45,983 nt of DNA from Chromera velia (taxonomy: Eukaryota; Sar; Chromeraceae): assembly GCA_018398765.1 (NCBI GenBank), contig JAHBMJ010005729.1:21688-67670 (forward strand), in the 5' to 3' direction. This document shows positions 1-9,590 of this stretch, one piece after another; position 1 is the stretch's first letter; each line of letters begins with the position of its first letter. The notes beneath the pieces were generated by a model that had not been told where the DNA came from, ran no database searches, and worked only from the letters and a program-made list of their open reading frames with translations. The translations under genes were made by a program, and so were the position numbers.

Positions 1-747
1 CGACGTGGGCAGGAACGAACTGGAAGCCCCAACCCCCACACCCCCTCCTGCTCCTGCCGCATGATTTTGCGGAGGATGCCCGTGTGAAGCTTGTGCGCTC
101 GCATCGCGCGCGACAAGGAGGGCTTCACCCGCACCCCCTCCTCCTGCTGCGGTGCCAACCTGTCCCGACGAACCATGCAAAGAAAGAGAAGAATACGAAA
201 CGGAGTCCACAGAGGTGACAGCAGCATTTGCCGTCCCCATATTAATATTAATATTCCTCTCATCGGCTGTTGTCTCCTGCGACAGAAGACGGCCCCCCTC
301 TGACGCCACCAGCCCGCTGCTTACATTCCCATTCCCATTCACGACCCCTACTCCGTTCCCACCATGTATGCTCACGCCCACACCCCCGCTAGGTTGGCGT
401 TGTAGTGACGCGAGGGGGCGCACAGATGGGGGAGGTGGCGGCGGGCGGTCCCTTTTCGGGGACGGCCCGCCGCCCCCCACAGGGGGTGAGTGGCCCTGCA
501 CATTTGTGACTGCTGAGTTCGTTTGACCCGACGCCGTTGGAGACGAAGAAGGGGCCCCCCACTGGGAAGAATGGGAAGGGGGGGGCCTCCCATTGTTGTT
601 CGTGCCGTTGCTTTCCTTTTCCCCCCCATTCCCCCCCCTTTCCCTGAGTAGGCTCAGGTCTTTGTCCTTGTCCCCCCTCCCTTCCCTCTCCTCCTCCTCT
701 CTTTCCCTCTCCCATTCTTCTTCCAACTCAGCCTGCTGCTGCTGGGA
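1..747 (-). CDS. low-complexity C-terminal exon of the CCCH gene
   Basis: On the minus strand one frame is open for 249 codons from an acceptor (TTCTGCAG at 755-748) to the window edge, without a stop. It begins SQQQQAELEEEWERER, then becomes rich in Gly, Ser, Asn and Pro, with a run of prolines (around 440) and Gly-Gly-Gly runs near the edge. It has no early methionine, so simple ORF calling misses it. Such tails are common in RNA-binding proteins and are probably disordered. Linkage to the zinc fingers is inferred from strand and phase. Alternatives: an exon of another minus-strand gene, or chance openness in GC-rich DNA. Confidence 0.5.
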
Positions 748-2532
748 CTGCAGAAGAGAGGACGAGGACAGCAAATTCAATCCCGACTCTATGTCCTTCA
801 ACCTGCAGACAGACAGACAGACAGACAATTGAGCCAGCCTGTCGAACAGATATCTATCAGGAACAGAACTTGCAAGGTGCAGGCAGGAACAATGGGGGAT
901 TTTGTGCACCCAGAAAGAAAGAACCTTCCTTCCTTCAAGGTACCTCTGCCTCCCTCCGATTCGGAGAAAGCCGGACAGACAGTGCACTGCCCCTCCATCC
1001 ATCCATCCATCCATCCATCCATGTTCCCTTAAGGCCTCCACTCAGATCTCCCCCTTCCCTCCCATCCTTTTCTTTCTTCCTGATTTCTTTCTTTCTTTCT
1101 TTCTTCCTTTCTGACTTCCCTCTCCTGTTCTCTCTTTTTTTCTTTCTTTCTTTCTTCCTTCCTTTCTGACTTCCCTCTCCTGTTCTCTCTTTTTTTCTTT
1201 CTTTTTTTCTTTCTTTCTTTCTTCCTTTCTTTCTTTCTGACTTCCCTCAAAAGCAGGAAGGAAGGAATGCAGACTGCCAGGAGGGGGCACACGAATGAAT
1301 GAATGAATGAATGAATGGATAAATAAATGAATGCGCGCACACATACGAATGAAATGGAGGGACGGAAGGAAGCGAAGGAGCTAGAACGTGAACAGAAGCG
1401 AAAAAGGAAGGAAGGAAGATGGTAGGAAGAGCCACAAGAGAATAAGAGGAGGGGGAAGAGGACGGGAGAAAAATAAGGGCAGACGGACTATACACTTGAC
1501 CAGCTGGCTTACTTGGCAGTTCCAAGTTCGTGGACTCCGTGTGTATTTATTTTCGTACATTTATTTGTATGAAAATAAATACACACATTTGACCAGCTGG
1601 CTTACTTGGCAGTTCGAAGTTCGTGGACTCCGTGTGCGTATTTGCACCGGTCCCCCATGATGCAGCAGCCTGCATGCATGGATACAGACAGATGTACATA
1701 CAATACACGCACACACATGCGTGCGCCGTGCGCGTGCCTGAGATCTCTCTTTTCTGCTTATCCCTATGCATCCTTCCGACTCTTTCTCTCCCTCACGCAT
1801 CTGCGGATCCGCCTTTTTGCCCTTTGCTTCCGGGAGTGCGCTCGGAACAATGTTTATGGCCCGGAAAGCGAAGCTGAGAGGGCACTTAACAAAAATTGCA
1901 CCCCCCCAGACCACACGGATGGCTGCGTCCGACGTTTACAGGAAGATCTGACGCACGCCAAGCTCGGCCCCGGAAAGATAATTCAGCTGAGGAGGCACTT
2001 TCCAAATTTAAAGCAGGGGCAACAAGAAATAAATTTCGCTTTCCGGGCCATTCGCACGGAGTGCGTCAGATTTTCAATCAGAAGGCACGTCACACGATCG
2101 CAAGCAAGCAAGCTGCCTAGGCGCATCCGATCTTGTAGGTAAATGAATGATTAAAGAAGCCATGCAGCCAAGCGACCAGCCATGCAGAGAGGAAGCCTGC
2201 CTGCCCACCTTTCTGCCACATGAAGCACAGAGCCGTTTTATAGGATCCCGCAAGAGACCGCAGCTCTTCCTCCCCGTGGGCGAATGGGCAGCTCTCGGCA
2301 TTGCAATGGCCCTCAAGAAAGTTTGGACACATTTTTGTCTGCATGAAGACACGAAAAACAATTCATACTTTGCAGAAAGAAGACTGAATTGAATGATCTG
2401 ACCATGCGAGCAGAAAAGAACAGAGGCTTGCGAGAGGGAAACTTCGATTGATGGAAGCCTTTTCCTTCTGTGCAGACAAGACAGACAGACAGACAGACAG
2501 GCAGACAGGCAGGTCGAGTGAGTGCGAACGCA

Positions 2533-2567
<35 letters not shown>

Positions 2568-2649
2568 GGAGGAAGAAAGGAAGAAAGGAGGAAAGGAAGG
2601 AAGAAAAAAATAAACAAAGGAAGAAAGGAAGAAAGAAAGAAAGAAAGGA

Positions 2650-2680
<31 letters not shown>

Positions 2681-2731
2681 CGAGAGAGAGAAAGAGAAAG
2701 AAAGAAAGAAAGAAAGGAAGAAAGGGAGGAA

Positions 2732-2764
<33 letters not shown>

Positions 2765-2771
2765 GAAGGAA

Positions 2772-2809
<38 letters not shown>

Positions 2810-2859
2810 ACGAAAAGAAAGAAAGAAAGAAAGAAAGCGAGAGAGAGAAAGAGAGAGAG

Positions 2860-2897
<38 letters not shown>

Positions 2898-2907
2898 GAA
2901 GAAAGAA

Positions 2908-2943
<36 letters not shown>

Positions 2944-2948
2944 ACGAA

Positions 2949-2980
<32 letters not shown>

Positions 2981-3134
2981 AAAAAAAAAAGAAAAGAAAG
3001 AAAGAAAAAAAAAAGAAAAGAAAGAGAGGAAGGAAGGAAGGGACGAAGGAAGGAAGGAAGAAAAGAAAGAAAAGAAAGAAAGAAAGAAAGAAAGAGAAAG
3101 AGAGAGAAAGAGAGAGAAAGAGAGAGAAAGAGAG

Positions 3135-3168
<34 letters not shown>

Positions 3169-3251
3169 GAAGGAAGAAAGGAAGAAAGGAAGAAAGGAAG
3201 AAAGGAAGAAAGAAAGAAAGAAAGAAAGAAAGGAAGAAAGGAAGAAAGAAA

Positions 3252-3283
<32 letters not shown>

Positions 3284-3317
3284 AGAAAGAAAAGAAAGAA
3301 AGAAAGAAAGAAAGAAA

Positions 3318-3355
<38 letters not shown>

Positions 3356-3466
3356 AGGAAAGGAAGGAAGGAAGGAAGAAAGAAAGAAAGAAAGAAAGAA
3401 AGGGAAGGAAGGAAGGAAGGAAGAAAGGAAGGAAGAAAGGAAGGAAGAAAGGAAGGAAGAAAGGAA

Positions 3467-3504
<38 letters not shown>

Positions 3505-3505
3505 A

Positions 3506-3553
<48 letters not shown>

Positions 3554-3752
3554 AAAGAAAGAAAAGAAAGAAAGAGAGGAAGGAAGGAAGGAAGGAAGGA
3601 TGGGGAAGAAAAAACGAAGGAAGGCAAATAAGAGAGGAGATCACGGAAACGCGGAAACGCTCGAGAGAGAAGAAAAAGGAAGTGCACTCTCCCACGTGAG
3701 CTCTTCAGATTAAACTGAACAAAGCAGGACAAAGGCCGCTTCCTGAGGCAGC

Positions 3753-3786
<34 letters not shown>

Positions 3787-4563
3787 GACAGACAGACGGA
3801 CACGCCCACACTCGCACACGTGGCAGGAGGCGACGGGGACTTACGCACCTTTTTCAAGTCCGGCGCGGCACGCAGCTGCAGAAAGAGAGCAGAAGGGAAG
3901 AGAAACGCAAACCTTCACTGTTTGCTGTCTCACGTACACCAACCACCAAGCAAGATGTCCGGACATGAGCCGACAATGCGTAGTAGCACGTTGGTGGGGG
4001 AGGAGGGGAGACCGTCAGACTGGCGCGGATGGTGACAAAGGGGGGAGAGCTGAACCGACACAGACCACACAAGAGAGAGAAGAACGAGACAGAGAGGAAG
4101 GAGAAAGAGGCGGGGAAAGGGACGAGGACGGATTGAACTGGTGCACACACTTAAGCGGGTGGAAAGCAACAGAGCAGAAAAAAGAAAGTTGAGCTGGAGA
4201 TGCGCACGCAGAGAACAGTCAGCGGTGAAAGCCCACAGACCCAGGGAAGAGTGAGAGAATAAGGGGAAGAGGCTGCAGGGGTACATGCAGGACCGAAGCT
4301 ACAGACGGGTGAGGAGGAAACAAAGGGAGGAAGGAAGAAGGAAGAGAAATCACACAGAAGTCGTGAAGGCACAACGAGCAAACGAGATCGAAGAAAGGCA
4401 GGTATGCAGGAGGACCAAAGAGCTGCTTGAGAGAAGAGCATGATGCGTTGGTCAAAGCCGGTTGGCTTACCTCTCCCACTTCGTGAGCAAACGTACAGTG
4501 GGATCCCCTTGTGCATCGGCCCTCTTGAAAGAAACGACACATCTTGGTCTTAAAGCATTGCAT
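1..4563 (-). CDS. triple CCCH zinc-finger protein (5 proposed exons, 3' end beyond window)
   Basis: Seen: exons 4563-4471, 2338-2209, 1669-1606, 1380-1347 and 747-1 join in phase to 356 open codons. Three CCCH fingers follow each other: C9-x7-C17-x5-C23-x3-H27, C35-x7-C43-x4-C48-x3-H52 and C69-x7-C77-x5-C83-x3-H87. Fingers 1 and 2 are introduced by KTKMC and finger 3 by YKTALC; finger 3 is split by an intron after Lys74. The rest is Gln, Glu/Arg, Gly, Ser and Pro-rich. Known: tandem CCCH proteins bind single-stranded, often AU-rich, RNA and regulate mRNA stability or translation. Inferred: a cytoplasmic or nuclear RNA-binding regulator. The start at 4563 is chosen as the ATG just before FKTKMC; an upstream exon cannot be excluded. 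It is divergent from the Dim1 gene. The fourth exon is the least certain part. Confidence 0.72.
986..1024. repeat. (CATC)n microsatellite
   Basis: About eight CATC tetranucleotides with small interruptions, in the last intron of the CCCH gene. The same motif forms the 0.8 kb tract at 23.7-24.5 kb. Confidence 0.8.
1082..1248. repeat. (CTTT)n microsatellite with internal duplication
   Basis: CTTT/CTTC runs separated by a repeated non-microsatellite block (TGACTTCCCTCTCCTG occurs twice), so a longer unit has been duplicated in tandem. On the gene strand this is a GAAA purine tract within an intron of the CCCH gene. Confidence 0.8.
1347..1380 (-). CDS. candidate 34-nt microexon of the CCCH gene
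   Basis: The finger-3 exon ends in phase 2 and the C-terminal exon starts in phase 0, so an exon of length 3n+1 is needed between them. This stretch has an acceptor (GTTCTAG) on one side, a consensus donor (GTATGT) on the other and exactly 34 nt, giving NSFASFRPSISF across the joins. The acceptor is not the TGCAG type used elsewhere in the window, which lowers confidence. Confidence 0.4.
1496..1636 (-). repeat. hairpin element with duplicated exon-intron junction, locus D
   Basis: Two 48-bp direct copies (1496-1543 and 1589-1636, one mismatch) flank a 45-bp insert. Including a few flanking bases, the insert forms a hairpin with arms 1540-1559 and 1566-1585 (19 of 20 paired). The copy at 1589-1636 contains the 3' end of the zinc-finger-3 exon and its GTAAGC donor at 1605; the other copy repeats that junction inside the intron. 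Period is 93 bp. The hairpin core TTTTCRTACA / TGTATGAAAA is shared with the other loci of this type. Confidence 0.85.
1946..2071. mobile_element. 126-bp MITE-like element with terminal inverted repeats
   Basis: Ends are ATCTGACGCACGCC (1946-1959) and its complement GGAGTGCGTCAGAT (2058-2071), matching at 13 of 14 positions, followed inward by a second complementary block (CCGGAAAG / CTTTCCGG). It is too short to encode a transposase. It lies in the intron between zinc-finger exons 2 and 3. A related decayed copy seems to lie at about 1833-1908, sharing GGCCCGGAAAG, AGCTGAG and GGCACTT. No clear target-site duplication was seen. Confidence 0.6.
2530..3600. repeat. 1.07-kb (GAAA)n/(GGAA)n purine microsatellite
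   Basis: Almost unbroken AAAG tetranucleotides with interspersed GGAA and GAGA variants. It lies in the first intron of the CCCH gene and has essentially only purines on the plus strand. The long frames translating to KERKKERK or SFFLSFFL on either strand are artefacts of the repeat. Confidence 0.95.
3752..3784. repeat. (CA)n microsatellite
   Basis: A run of about 16 CA dinucleotides in intron 1 of the CCCH gene. The adjoining 3785-4470 is intronic with no recognisable feature. Confidence 0.85.
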
Positions 4564-5609
4564 TATGAAGCCGGCAGAAGCGGGCACAGACAAAAGCAGT
4601 ACAGATGCACAGGGAATACACAAAACATGTACTGCATCCAGCGTCTTTCAGCTATCCAGATGCGCCACTCTTTCTTACAATGTTGTCCACCATGTTAGCA
4701 GTCTCCTTGATTGACGTTGCCGCTGCATGGGCCACGGCACAAAATAATCGATCGAAAGACAGAAGATGAGATTCTGGGAGCCGGCAAAGACACGCGTGAT
4801 GAGGCAAATGAGTAGAGGCGCAGTGTCAGAATGTGCCCTTTACTTCAATCCATGAGAAACCGGTACTTTTCATCTCTTGTCAGATCAGAGATCGACTGCA
4901 GTCATCAATAAGGTTTCTGAATGGTTTCTGACTTGCATGAAATTGTCGCTCCAAACACGCGGCGGCGCGCTTTACAATCATGCATGATCGAGGGCCCGCG
5001 CCGCGGCGCCGCGCGGTCTGGCCGGCGCGGCCGCCCGATTGAAGGCGCGCCGCATCATTGAGGCAGGCGGCCACTATAGCTGCACACAAGCCAGCTGAGC
5101 CTGGTACTGCTGTATAGAGTCACGATCCCCACGGTTCTCTCGAGAAGCTGACATGCAGTTGTGCTGGCATACTAAATAGCTGTGAGTCCCATTTAAGGGA
5201 GCAGGACCTGCGGAATGCATAGATGGATTTTGTTTGTCTGCTGCCGGCGAGGACTGATCATCTTTTGAGTCCATCGCTTTTCTTTTCTTCCGTCTACACG
5301 CCGACTCACGCCGGTGTCCAGACACTTTTTGACTATTTGGAATACATGCAGCAGTTGCAGCTTGTTTCCCTTTCCGTTTGCAGAGCTGTGACTCAAGACA
5401 TCTCATTGCGTCCGTTCGGTGCCTTCCCGTTGCAAGCCGTCTCCGTACGTCTCTCCGGCAGACTCGGGACTTCCGCCTGCCTTTGACGAAGGGTTTCAGC
5501 GGCAGACTCAGTGTCCCCGCGTTTACACTGAATTTCTCTGACTGCACTTCCGCAACAAAAGCCCCCCGTGCTTTGGCTGACCCAAAAGTGCACGCAGCAA
5601 TCTCACTGG
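4564..5609. promoter_or_regulatory. divergent intergenic region with GC-rich island
   Basis: It separates the minus-strand CCCH gene from the plus-strand Dim1 gene. A block at about 4958-5065 is much richer in G+C than its surroundings and full of CpG and short palindromes (GGCCGGCGCGGCCG, CGCGCCGCGGCGCCGCGCG). I infer a shared bidirectional promoter; no TATA box or transcription start can be assigned. A minus-strand open frame (5742-5074, 222 codons) covers much of it and the Dim1 5' end; I do not accept it as a gene. Confidence 0.3.
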
Positions 5610-6933
5610 ATGTGTTCGAGATGCCGTCTCCGTCTCCAGCCGCAGCTCTTCTCCATTTCTCCTCCTTCTTCTTCGGGGCCGCTGACCGCGTTGGCGTCTC
5701 CGCCTGCTTCTCTTCCATTCTACAGTGTTTGTACTTCCACAAAGGGCAGTGTCCGAAATTTCGGGGCCCTGGGTCACCTGGGCGCGCCTGCTGCCGGGTT
5801 CTACCTGAGGAAAGAATTAGGGCAGCACCTGCTGACCAACGAGGGCGTGCTGGACAAGATCGTGGCGGCGTGTGATGTCAAGTCCAGTGACACGGTGCTG
5901 GAGATTGGGCCAGGGACGGGAAATTTGACTGTGCGTCTGCTTCCTTTAGCTCGGAAGGTTGTGGCACTGGACGTGGACAGACGGATGATCAGTGAGGTAC
6001 AGGGTCGAGCGGTTTCTCTGGGGTTCCGCAATTTGGAGGCACAGCAGCGGGACGCCCTCCGATCTCCCCTGGGTCGATTTGACATTTGCACGGGCAACAT
6101 GCCGTACCAGATTTCGTCCCCGTTTCTCCTCAAGTTACTGGCGCACCGGGCGCCCTGGAGAGTCGCGGTTTTGATGTTCCAGAAGGAATTTGCAGAGCGG
6201 CTCCTCGCAGTGCCTGGGTACAGAAACTACAGCAGACTGGCAGTAAATACAAGGTCGGTTGGTTTCCTTCTCTTTCTCTCTGTATGTGTGTATGCATGTA
6301 CGTGTGTATGTATGTATGTATGTAATGGTGCGTACAGTGAACGTAAGGCCGGTGGACAGCCCAACAAGCCCCCTTGCATCTTTTTGTGAGAATCTGCTTC
6401 CTGCTTCTGGGTTGGAGTTTTGGTTTCTGTATCTAAGCCATGATATCAGCTGAGTCGATCGTGTGGGCTCTGATGTTTTCTCTCCCTTTGTATTCTCTCT
6501 CTTTCTCTCTCTCTGCCTGTGACACACACACACACTCTCTCNCCCCCCCTCTCTCTCTCTCTCTCTCTCTCCCTCCCTCCTCTCTCTCTCTGTGTGTGTG
6601 TGTGTGTGTGTGTTGCAGGCTGTTCTGCAAGGTTCTTCCCATCTGTCTTGTGCGGCCGGGAAGTTTCTCCCCCGCCCCCCAGGTTCAGTCGCTCGTCGTC
6701 AGGATAGAGCCCCGAGAGAGGCCGAGAGGACTGGACTTTCTGGAGTGGGAGGGCATGACGCGACTGCTGTTCAGGAGGAAGCGGAGACAGATGCACTCAA
6801 TCTTCCTCAGCCCCAACGTGGTCCGAATGCTGGACTCCAACTACAGAACGTGGTGCTCCCTCCAGGGAAGAGCGCCCGTCCTCAAACCGATGAAGGTCAG
6901 TCAGCTGGTCAGATACCTGCCTCTCTCTCTCTC

Positions 6934-6998
<65 letters not shown>

Positions 6999-8094
6999 TC
7001 GTACGTACGTGTGGGTGGGTGTGGGTGTGGGTGTGGGTGTGGGTGTGTGGGTGGATGTGTTGGTGGGTGGGTGGCTGGATGGGTGAGAGAGGGAGAGAGG
7101 GAGTGAGTGAGAGAAGGGGGGGATGGAGAGAGGGACAGAGAGTTTGTTTGTTTGAGATATAAAGTGTACATTGAAATGGATAGAGGAGGATCCTGTTGCG
7201 TTGCGTTTTGACTCTTGTCTTACGGGCTCTGACACTCATCTCAATGCATTGCCCACACAGTGTCTACATGTGCTCGTGTGTCTGTATGTGTGTGTGTATG
7301 TATGTATGTATGTATGTATTGTATGTATGTATGAAGGAATGAATGTGTGTTTGTTTGTGTGTGTGTGTGTGTGCCTTTAGGCTCTTGTGAGGGAGGCACT
7401 GAACGACAGCGGCATTGCCCACAAAGTTCCTGTGCTGACGGAGGCCGAAGAATTCTTCAAGCTCCTTGCGGCGTTCCACAGGAAAGGCCTCAGGTTCGAT
7501 CGTGCATTCATGCCTCGATCAGAGGACCCGGAAGAGAGGAGGGCAATGCCGGTGTCTGTGTTTATTTTCATACAGAGTTCATTTATTTATTTTTTACTCT
7601 GTATGCATGCAGGTTCGTGAATGTCTCAGAGGACCCGGAAGAGAGGAGGGCAATGTCGGTGTCAAGAGTTTGCAGGCGCGTGGCGCCTCCAGGAGGTGCG
7701 CAAGGGAAGGGGGGGGGTTGGACTGGGAGTTTACAGAATTCTTTATACATACATACAAAAATACATACATACATACATGCATATTCTGTATGAAAGTAAA
7801 TGCAGGTGCGCAAGGGAAGGGGGGGGTTGGACTGGGAGTTTGCATTTACTTTCATACAGAATTCTTGATACATACATACATACATGCATATTCTGTATGA
7901 AAGAAAATGCAGATGCGCAAGGGAAGGGGGGGGTTGGACTGGGAGAAGAAGAAGACGAAGACGACGAAGAGGAAGAAGAGGAAGACGAAGAAGATCGGCT
8001 TGGCGCATGGGAGACTGTAGAGGATGGTCGGTCGTCTTTTGTGGTTTCTTTGTTTCTCTGTTTCTTCGTTTCTTTCTGTTTTTTTTTTTTTTAA
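5610..8094 (+). CDS. DIM1: rRNA adenine dimethyltransferase, Dim1/KsgA family
   Basis: Known: Dim1 dimethylates two adjacent adenosines near the 3' end of small-subunit rRNA and helps ribosome assembly. Seen: exons 5610-6253, 6619-6895, 7381-7493, 7613-7695 and 7913-8094 give 432 residues. SAM motif EIGPGTGNLT is at residues 98-107, acidic motif ALDVD at 119-123, catalytic NMPYQISSP at 163-171 and LMFQKEFAERLLA at 188-200; then PGSFSPAPQV and the C-terminal FFKLLAAFHRKGLRF. NxPYQISSP and the C-terminal block are of the eukaryotic/archaeal Dim1 type rather than bacterial KsgA. Odd: about 65 extra N-terminal residues (targeting peptide or wrong start; 5610 is the first in-frame ATG), a Glu/Asp-rich tail, and a doubtful last 15 hydrophobic residues translated from a T-rich tract. 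Introns 3 and 4 are the hairpin-duplication introns A and B. Confidence 0.85.
6510..6618. repeat. (CT)n/(TG)n microsatellite at the 3' end of Dim1 intron 1
   Basis: CA, CT and TG dinucleotide runs lead directly into the acceptor TGTTGCAG, so the microsatellite also serves as polypyrimidine tract. One ambiguous base (n) is present at 6542. Confidence 0.85.
6920..7100. repeat. (TG)n/(GGGTGT)n microsatellite in Dim1 intron 2
   Basis: A long TG run (about 6936-7000), then GTGGGT-type repeats and a GAGA segment. A further TATG/TG tract at 7264-7372 precedes the acceptor CCTTTAG at 7374-7380. No coding potential beyond the splice sites. Confidence 0.85.
7491..7663 (+). repeat. hairpin element with duplicated exon segment, locus A (probable intron 3 of Dim1)
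   Basis: A 38-bp segment (7519-7556) is repeated at 7626-7663 with one difference. The 69-bp spacer contains CATACAGAGT at its left and ACTCTGTATG at its right, a hairpin, and then ATGCATGCAG. Both copies are preceded by CAGGTTCG (7491 and 7610). Splicing CTCAG|GTTCG (donor 7494) to GCATGCAG|GTTCG (exon from 7613) removes copy 1 plus hairpin and keeps the frame (KGLRFVNVSEDPEE). The donor GTTCGA is weak; unspliced reading would end in a hydrophobic tail and a stop at 7618-7620. Confidence 0.75.
7694..7950 (+). repeat. triplicated segment with two hairpin elements, locus B (probable intron 4 of Dim1)
   Basis: Three copies of a ~36-bp block starting GGTGCGCAAGGGAAGG (near 7694, 7804 and 7911; periods 110 and 107) are separated by two inserts of about 70 bp. 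The second insert is a hairpin (TTTCATACAGAAT paired with ATTCTGTATGAAA); the first is the same element lacking most of its left arm. Both inserts end AAATGCAG. Splicing GGAG|GTGCGC in copy 1 to AATGCAG|ATGCGC in copy 3 restores one frame (PPGDAQGKGGVGLGEEE). Copy 3 has lost the GT donor; copy 2 keeps both sites. Confidence 0.8.
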
Positions 8095-8445
8095 GCAAAG
8101 GTCGCTTGAGTGAAACGCAGAGGGGCTGTACAGAGACTGAAAGGGAAAGCTGTTGAACCTCTCCACCTTCGTTGCTAGCATCTTTCCCCGCTCCGTGAAG
8201 CCTGCGTTTTATGCTGCGGTAAAGATTTCAGACAACATGCAGTTTCTTTCCGCACCTGCGTCAATGGGATTGCATCCATCAACGGTTTCAATGGATTGTC
8301 CTCGGTTTCTTTCCTTTGTTTCGTTTCTGAATTGCCGAATACGTGCGTACAGGAATAGCAAATTCTCGAGTCTAGGGCAGTGTTTATGTTGGACTGTAGG
8401 CGGCTGTCTCTTTCTGAGCGGTTGCGTTGTTCGTGTTTTTTCTTT

Positions 8446-9590
8446 TTCTTCTCCGTCCTTTGATTCCTTTGCGTGTGTGTTTTCTGTATGGTGAACTGCT
8501 GCGTTCTTCGTGCTCTTTCTTTTTCTTCTCCATCCTTTGATTCCTTTGCGTGTGCGTTTTCTGTATGGTTGACTGCTGCGTTCTTCGTGTTTTTTCTTTT
8601 CTTCTCCATCCTTTGATTCCTTTGCGTGTGTGTTTTCTGTATGGTGAACTGCTGCGTTCTTCGTGCTCTTTCTTTTTCTTCTCCATCCTTTGATTCCTTT
8701 GCGTGTGTGTTTTCTGCATGGTGAACTGCTGCGTTCTTCGTGCTCTTTCTTGTTTTCTCCATCCTTTGATTCCTTTGCGTGTGTGTTTTCTGTATGGTGA
8801 ACTGCTGCGTTCTTCGTGTTCTTTCTTTTCTTCTCCATGCTTTGATTCCTTTGCGTGTGTGTTCTCTGTATGGTGAACTGCTGCGTTCTTCGTGCTCTTT
8901 CTTTTTCTTCTCCATCCTTTGATTCCTTTGCGTGTGTGTTTTCTGTATGGTGAACTGCTGCGTTCTTCGTGTTCTTTCTTTTCTTCTCCATGCTTTGATT
9001 CCTTTGCGTGTGTGTTTTCTGTATGGTGAACTGCTGCGTTCTTCGTGTTCTTTCTTTTTCTTCTCCATCCTTTGATTCCTTTGCGTGTGTGTTTTCTGTA
9101 TGGTGAACTGCTGCGTTCTTCGTGCTCTTTCTTTTTCTTCTCCATCCTTTGATTCCTTTGCGTGTGTGTTTTCTGTATGGTGAACTGCTGCGTTCTTCGT
9201 GTTCTTTCTTTTTCTTCTCCATCCTTTGATTCCTTTGCGTGTGTGTTTTCTGTATGGTGAACTGCTGCGTTCTTCGTGTTCTTTCTTTTTCTTCTCCATC
9301 CTTTGATTCCTTTGCGTGTGTGTTTTCTGTATGGTGAACTGCTGCGTTCTTCGTGCTCTTTCTTTTTCTTCTCCATCCTTTGATTCCTTTGCGTGTGTGT
9401 TTTCTGTATGGTGAACTGCTGCGTTCTTCGAGCTCTTTCTTTTTTTCTCCATCCTTTGATTCCTTTGCGTGTGTGTTTTCTGTATGGTGAACTGCTGCGT
9501 TCTTCGTGTTCTTTCTTTTTCTTCTCCATCCTTTGATTCCTTTGCGTGTGTGTTTTCTGTATGGCTAACTGTGTGTTCTCTGTATGTTTA
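8446..9590. repeat. 77-bp minisatellite, about 15 copies
   Basis: Units of 75-78 bp containing TTTGATTCCTTTGCGTGTG and CTGCTGCGTTCTTCGTG repeat in tandem with few substitutions. The unit has no stop codon in any minus-strand frame, so long minus-strand ORFs (for example 9823-8384, 479 codons, HTRKGIKGW-type repeats) span it. The non-repeated start of that ORF (9823-9600) has no recognisable domain. I call the array a repeat; a repetitive protein is possible but unproven. Confidence 0.85.

Noticed and set aside
2074..3819. 581-codon minus ORF (SFFLSFFL) and 421-codon plus ORF (KERKKERK)
   Set aside because: Direct translation of the GAAA microsatellite; no normal protein composition. The true coding content here is the short zinc-finger exon at 2338-2209.
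5074..5742. 222-codon minus-strand ORF
   Set aside because: Overlaps the Dim1 start antisense, no recognisable domain, basic and compositionally irregular; most likely chance.
8446..9590. CRISPR array (also considered for 45451-45983)
   Set aside because: Repeats are head to tail without unique spacers, and the genome is clearly eukaryotic.
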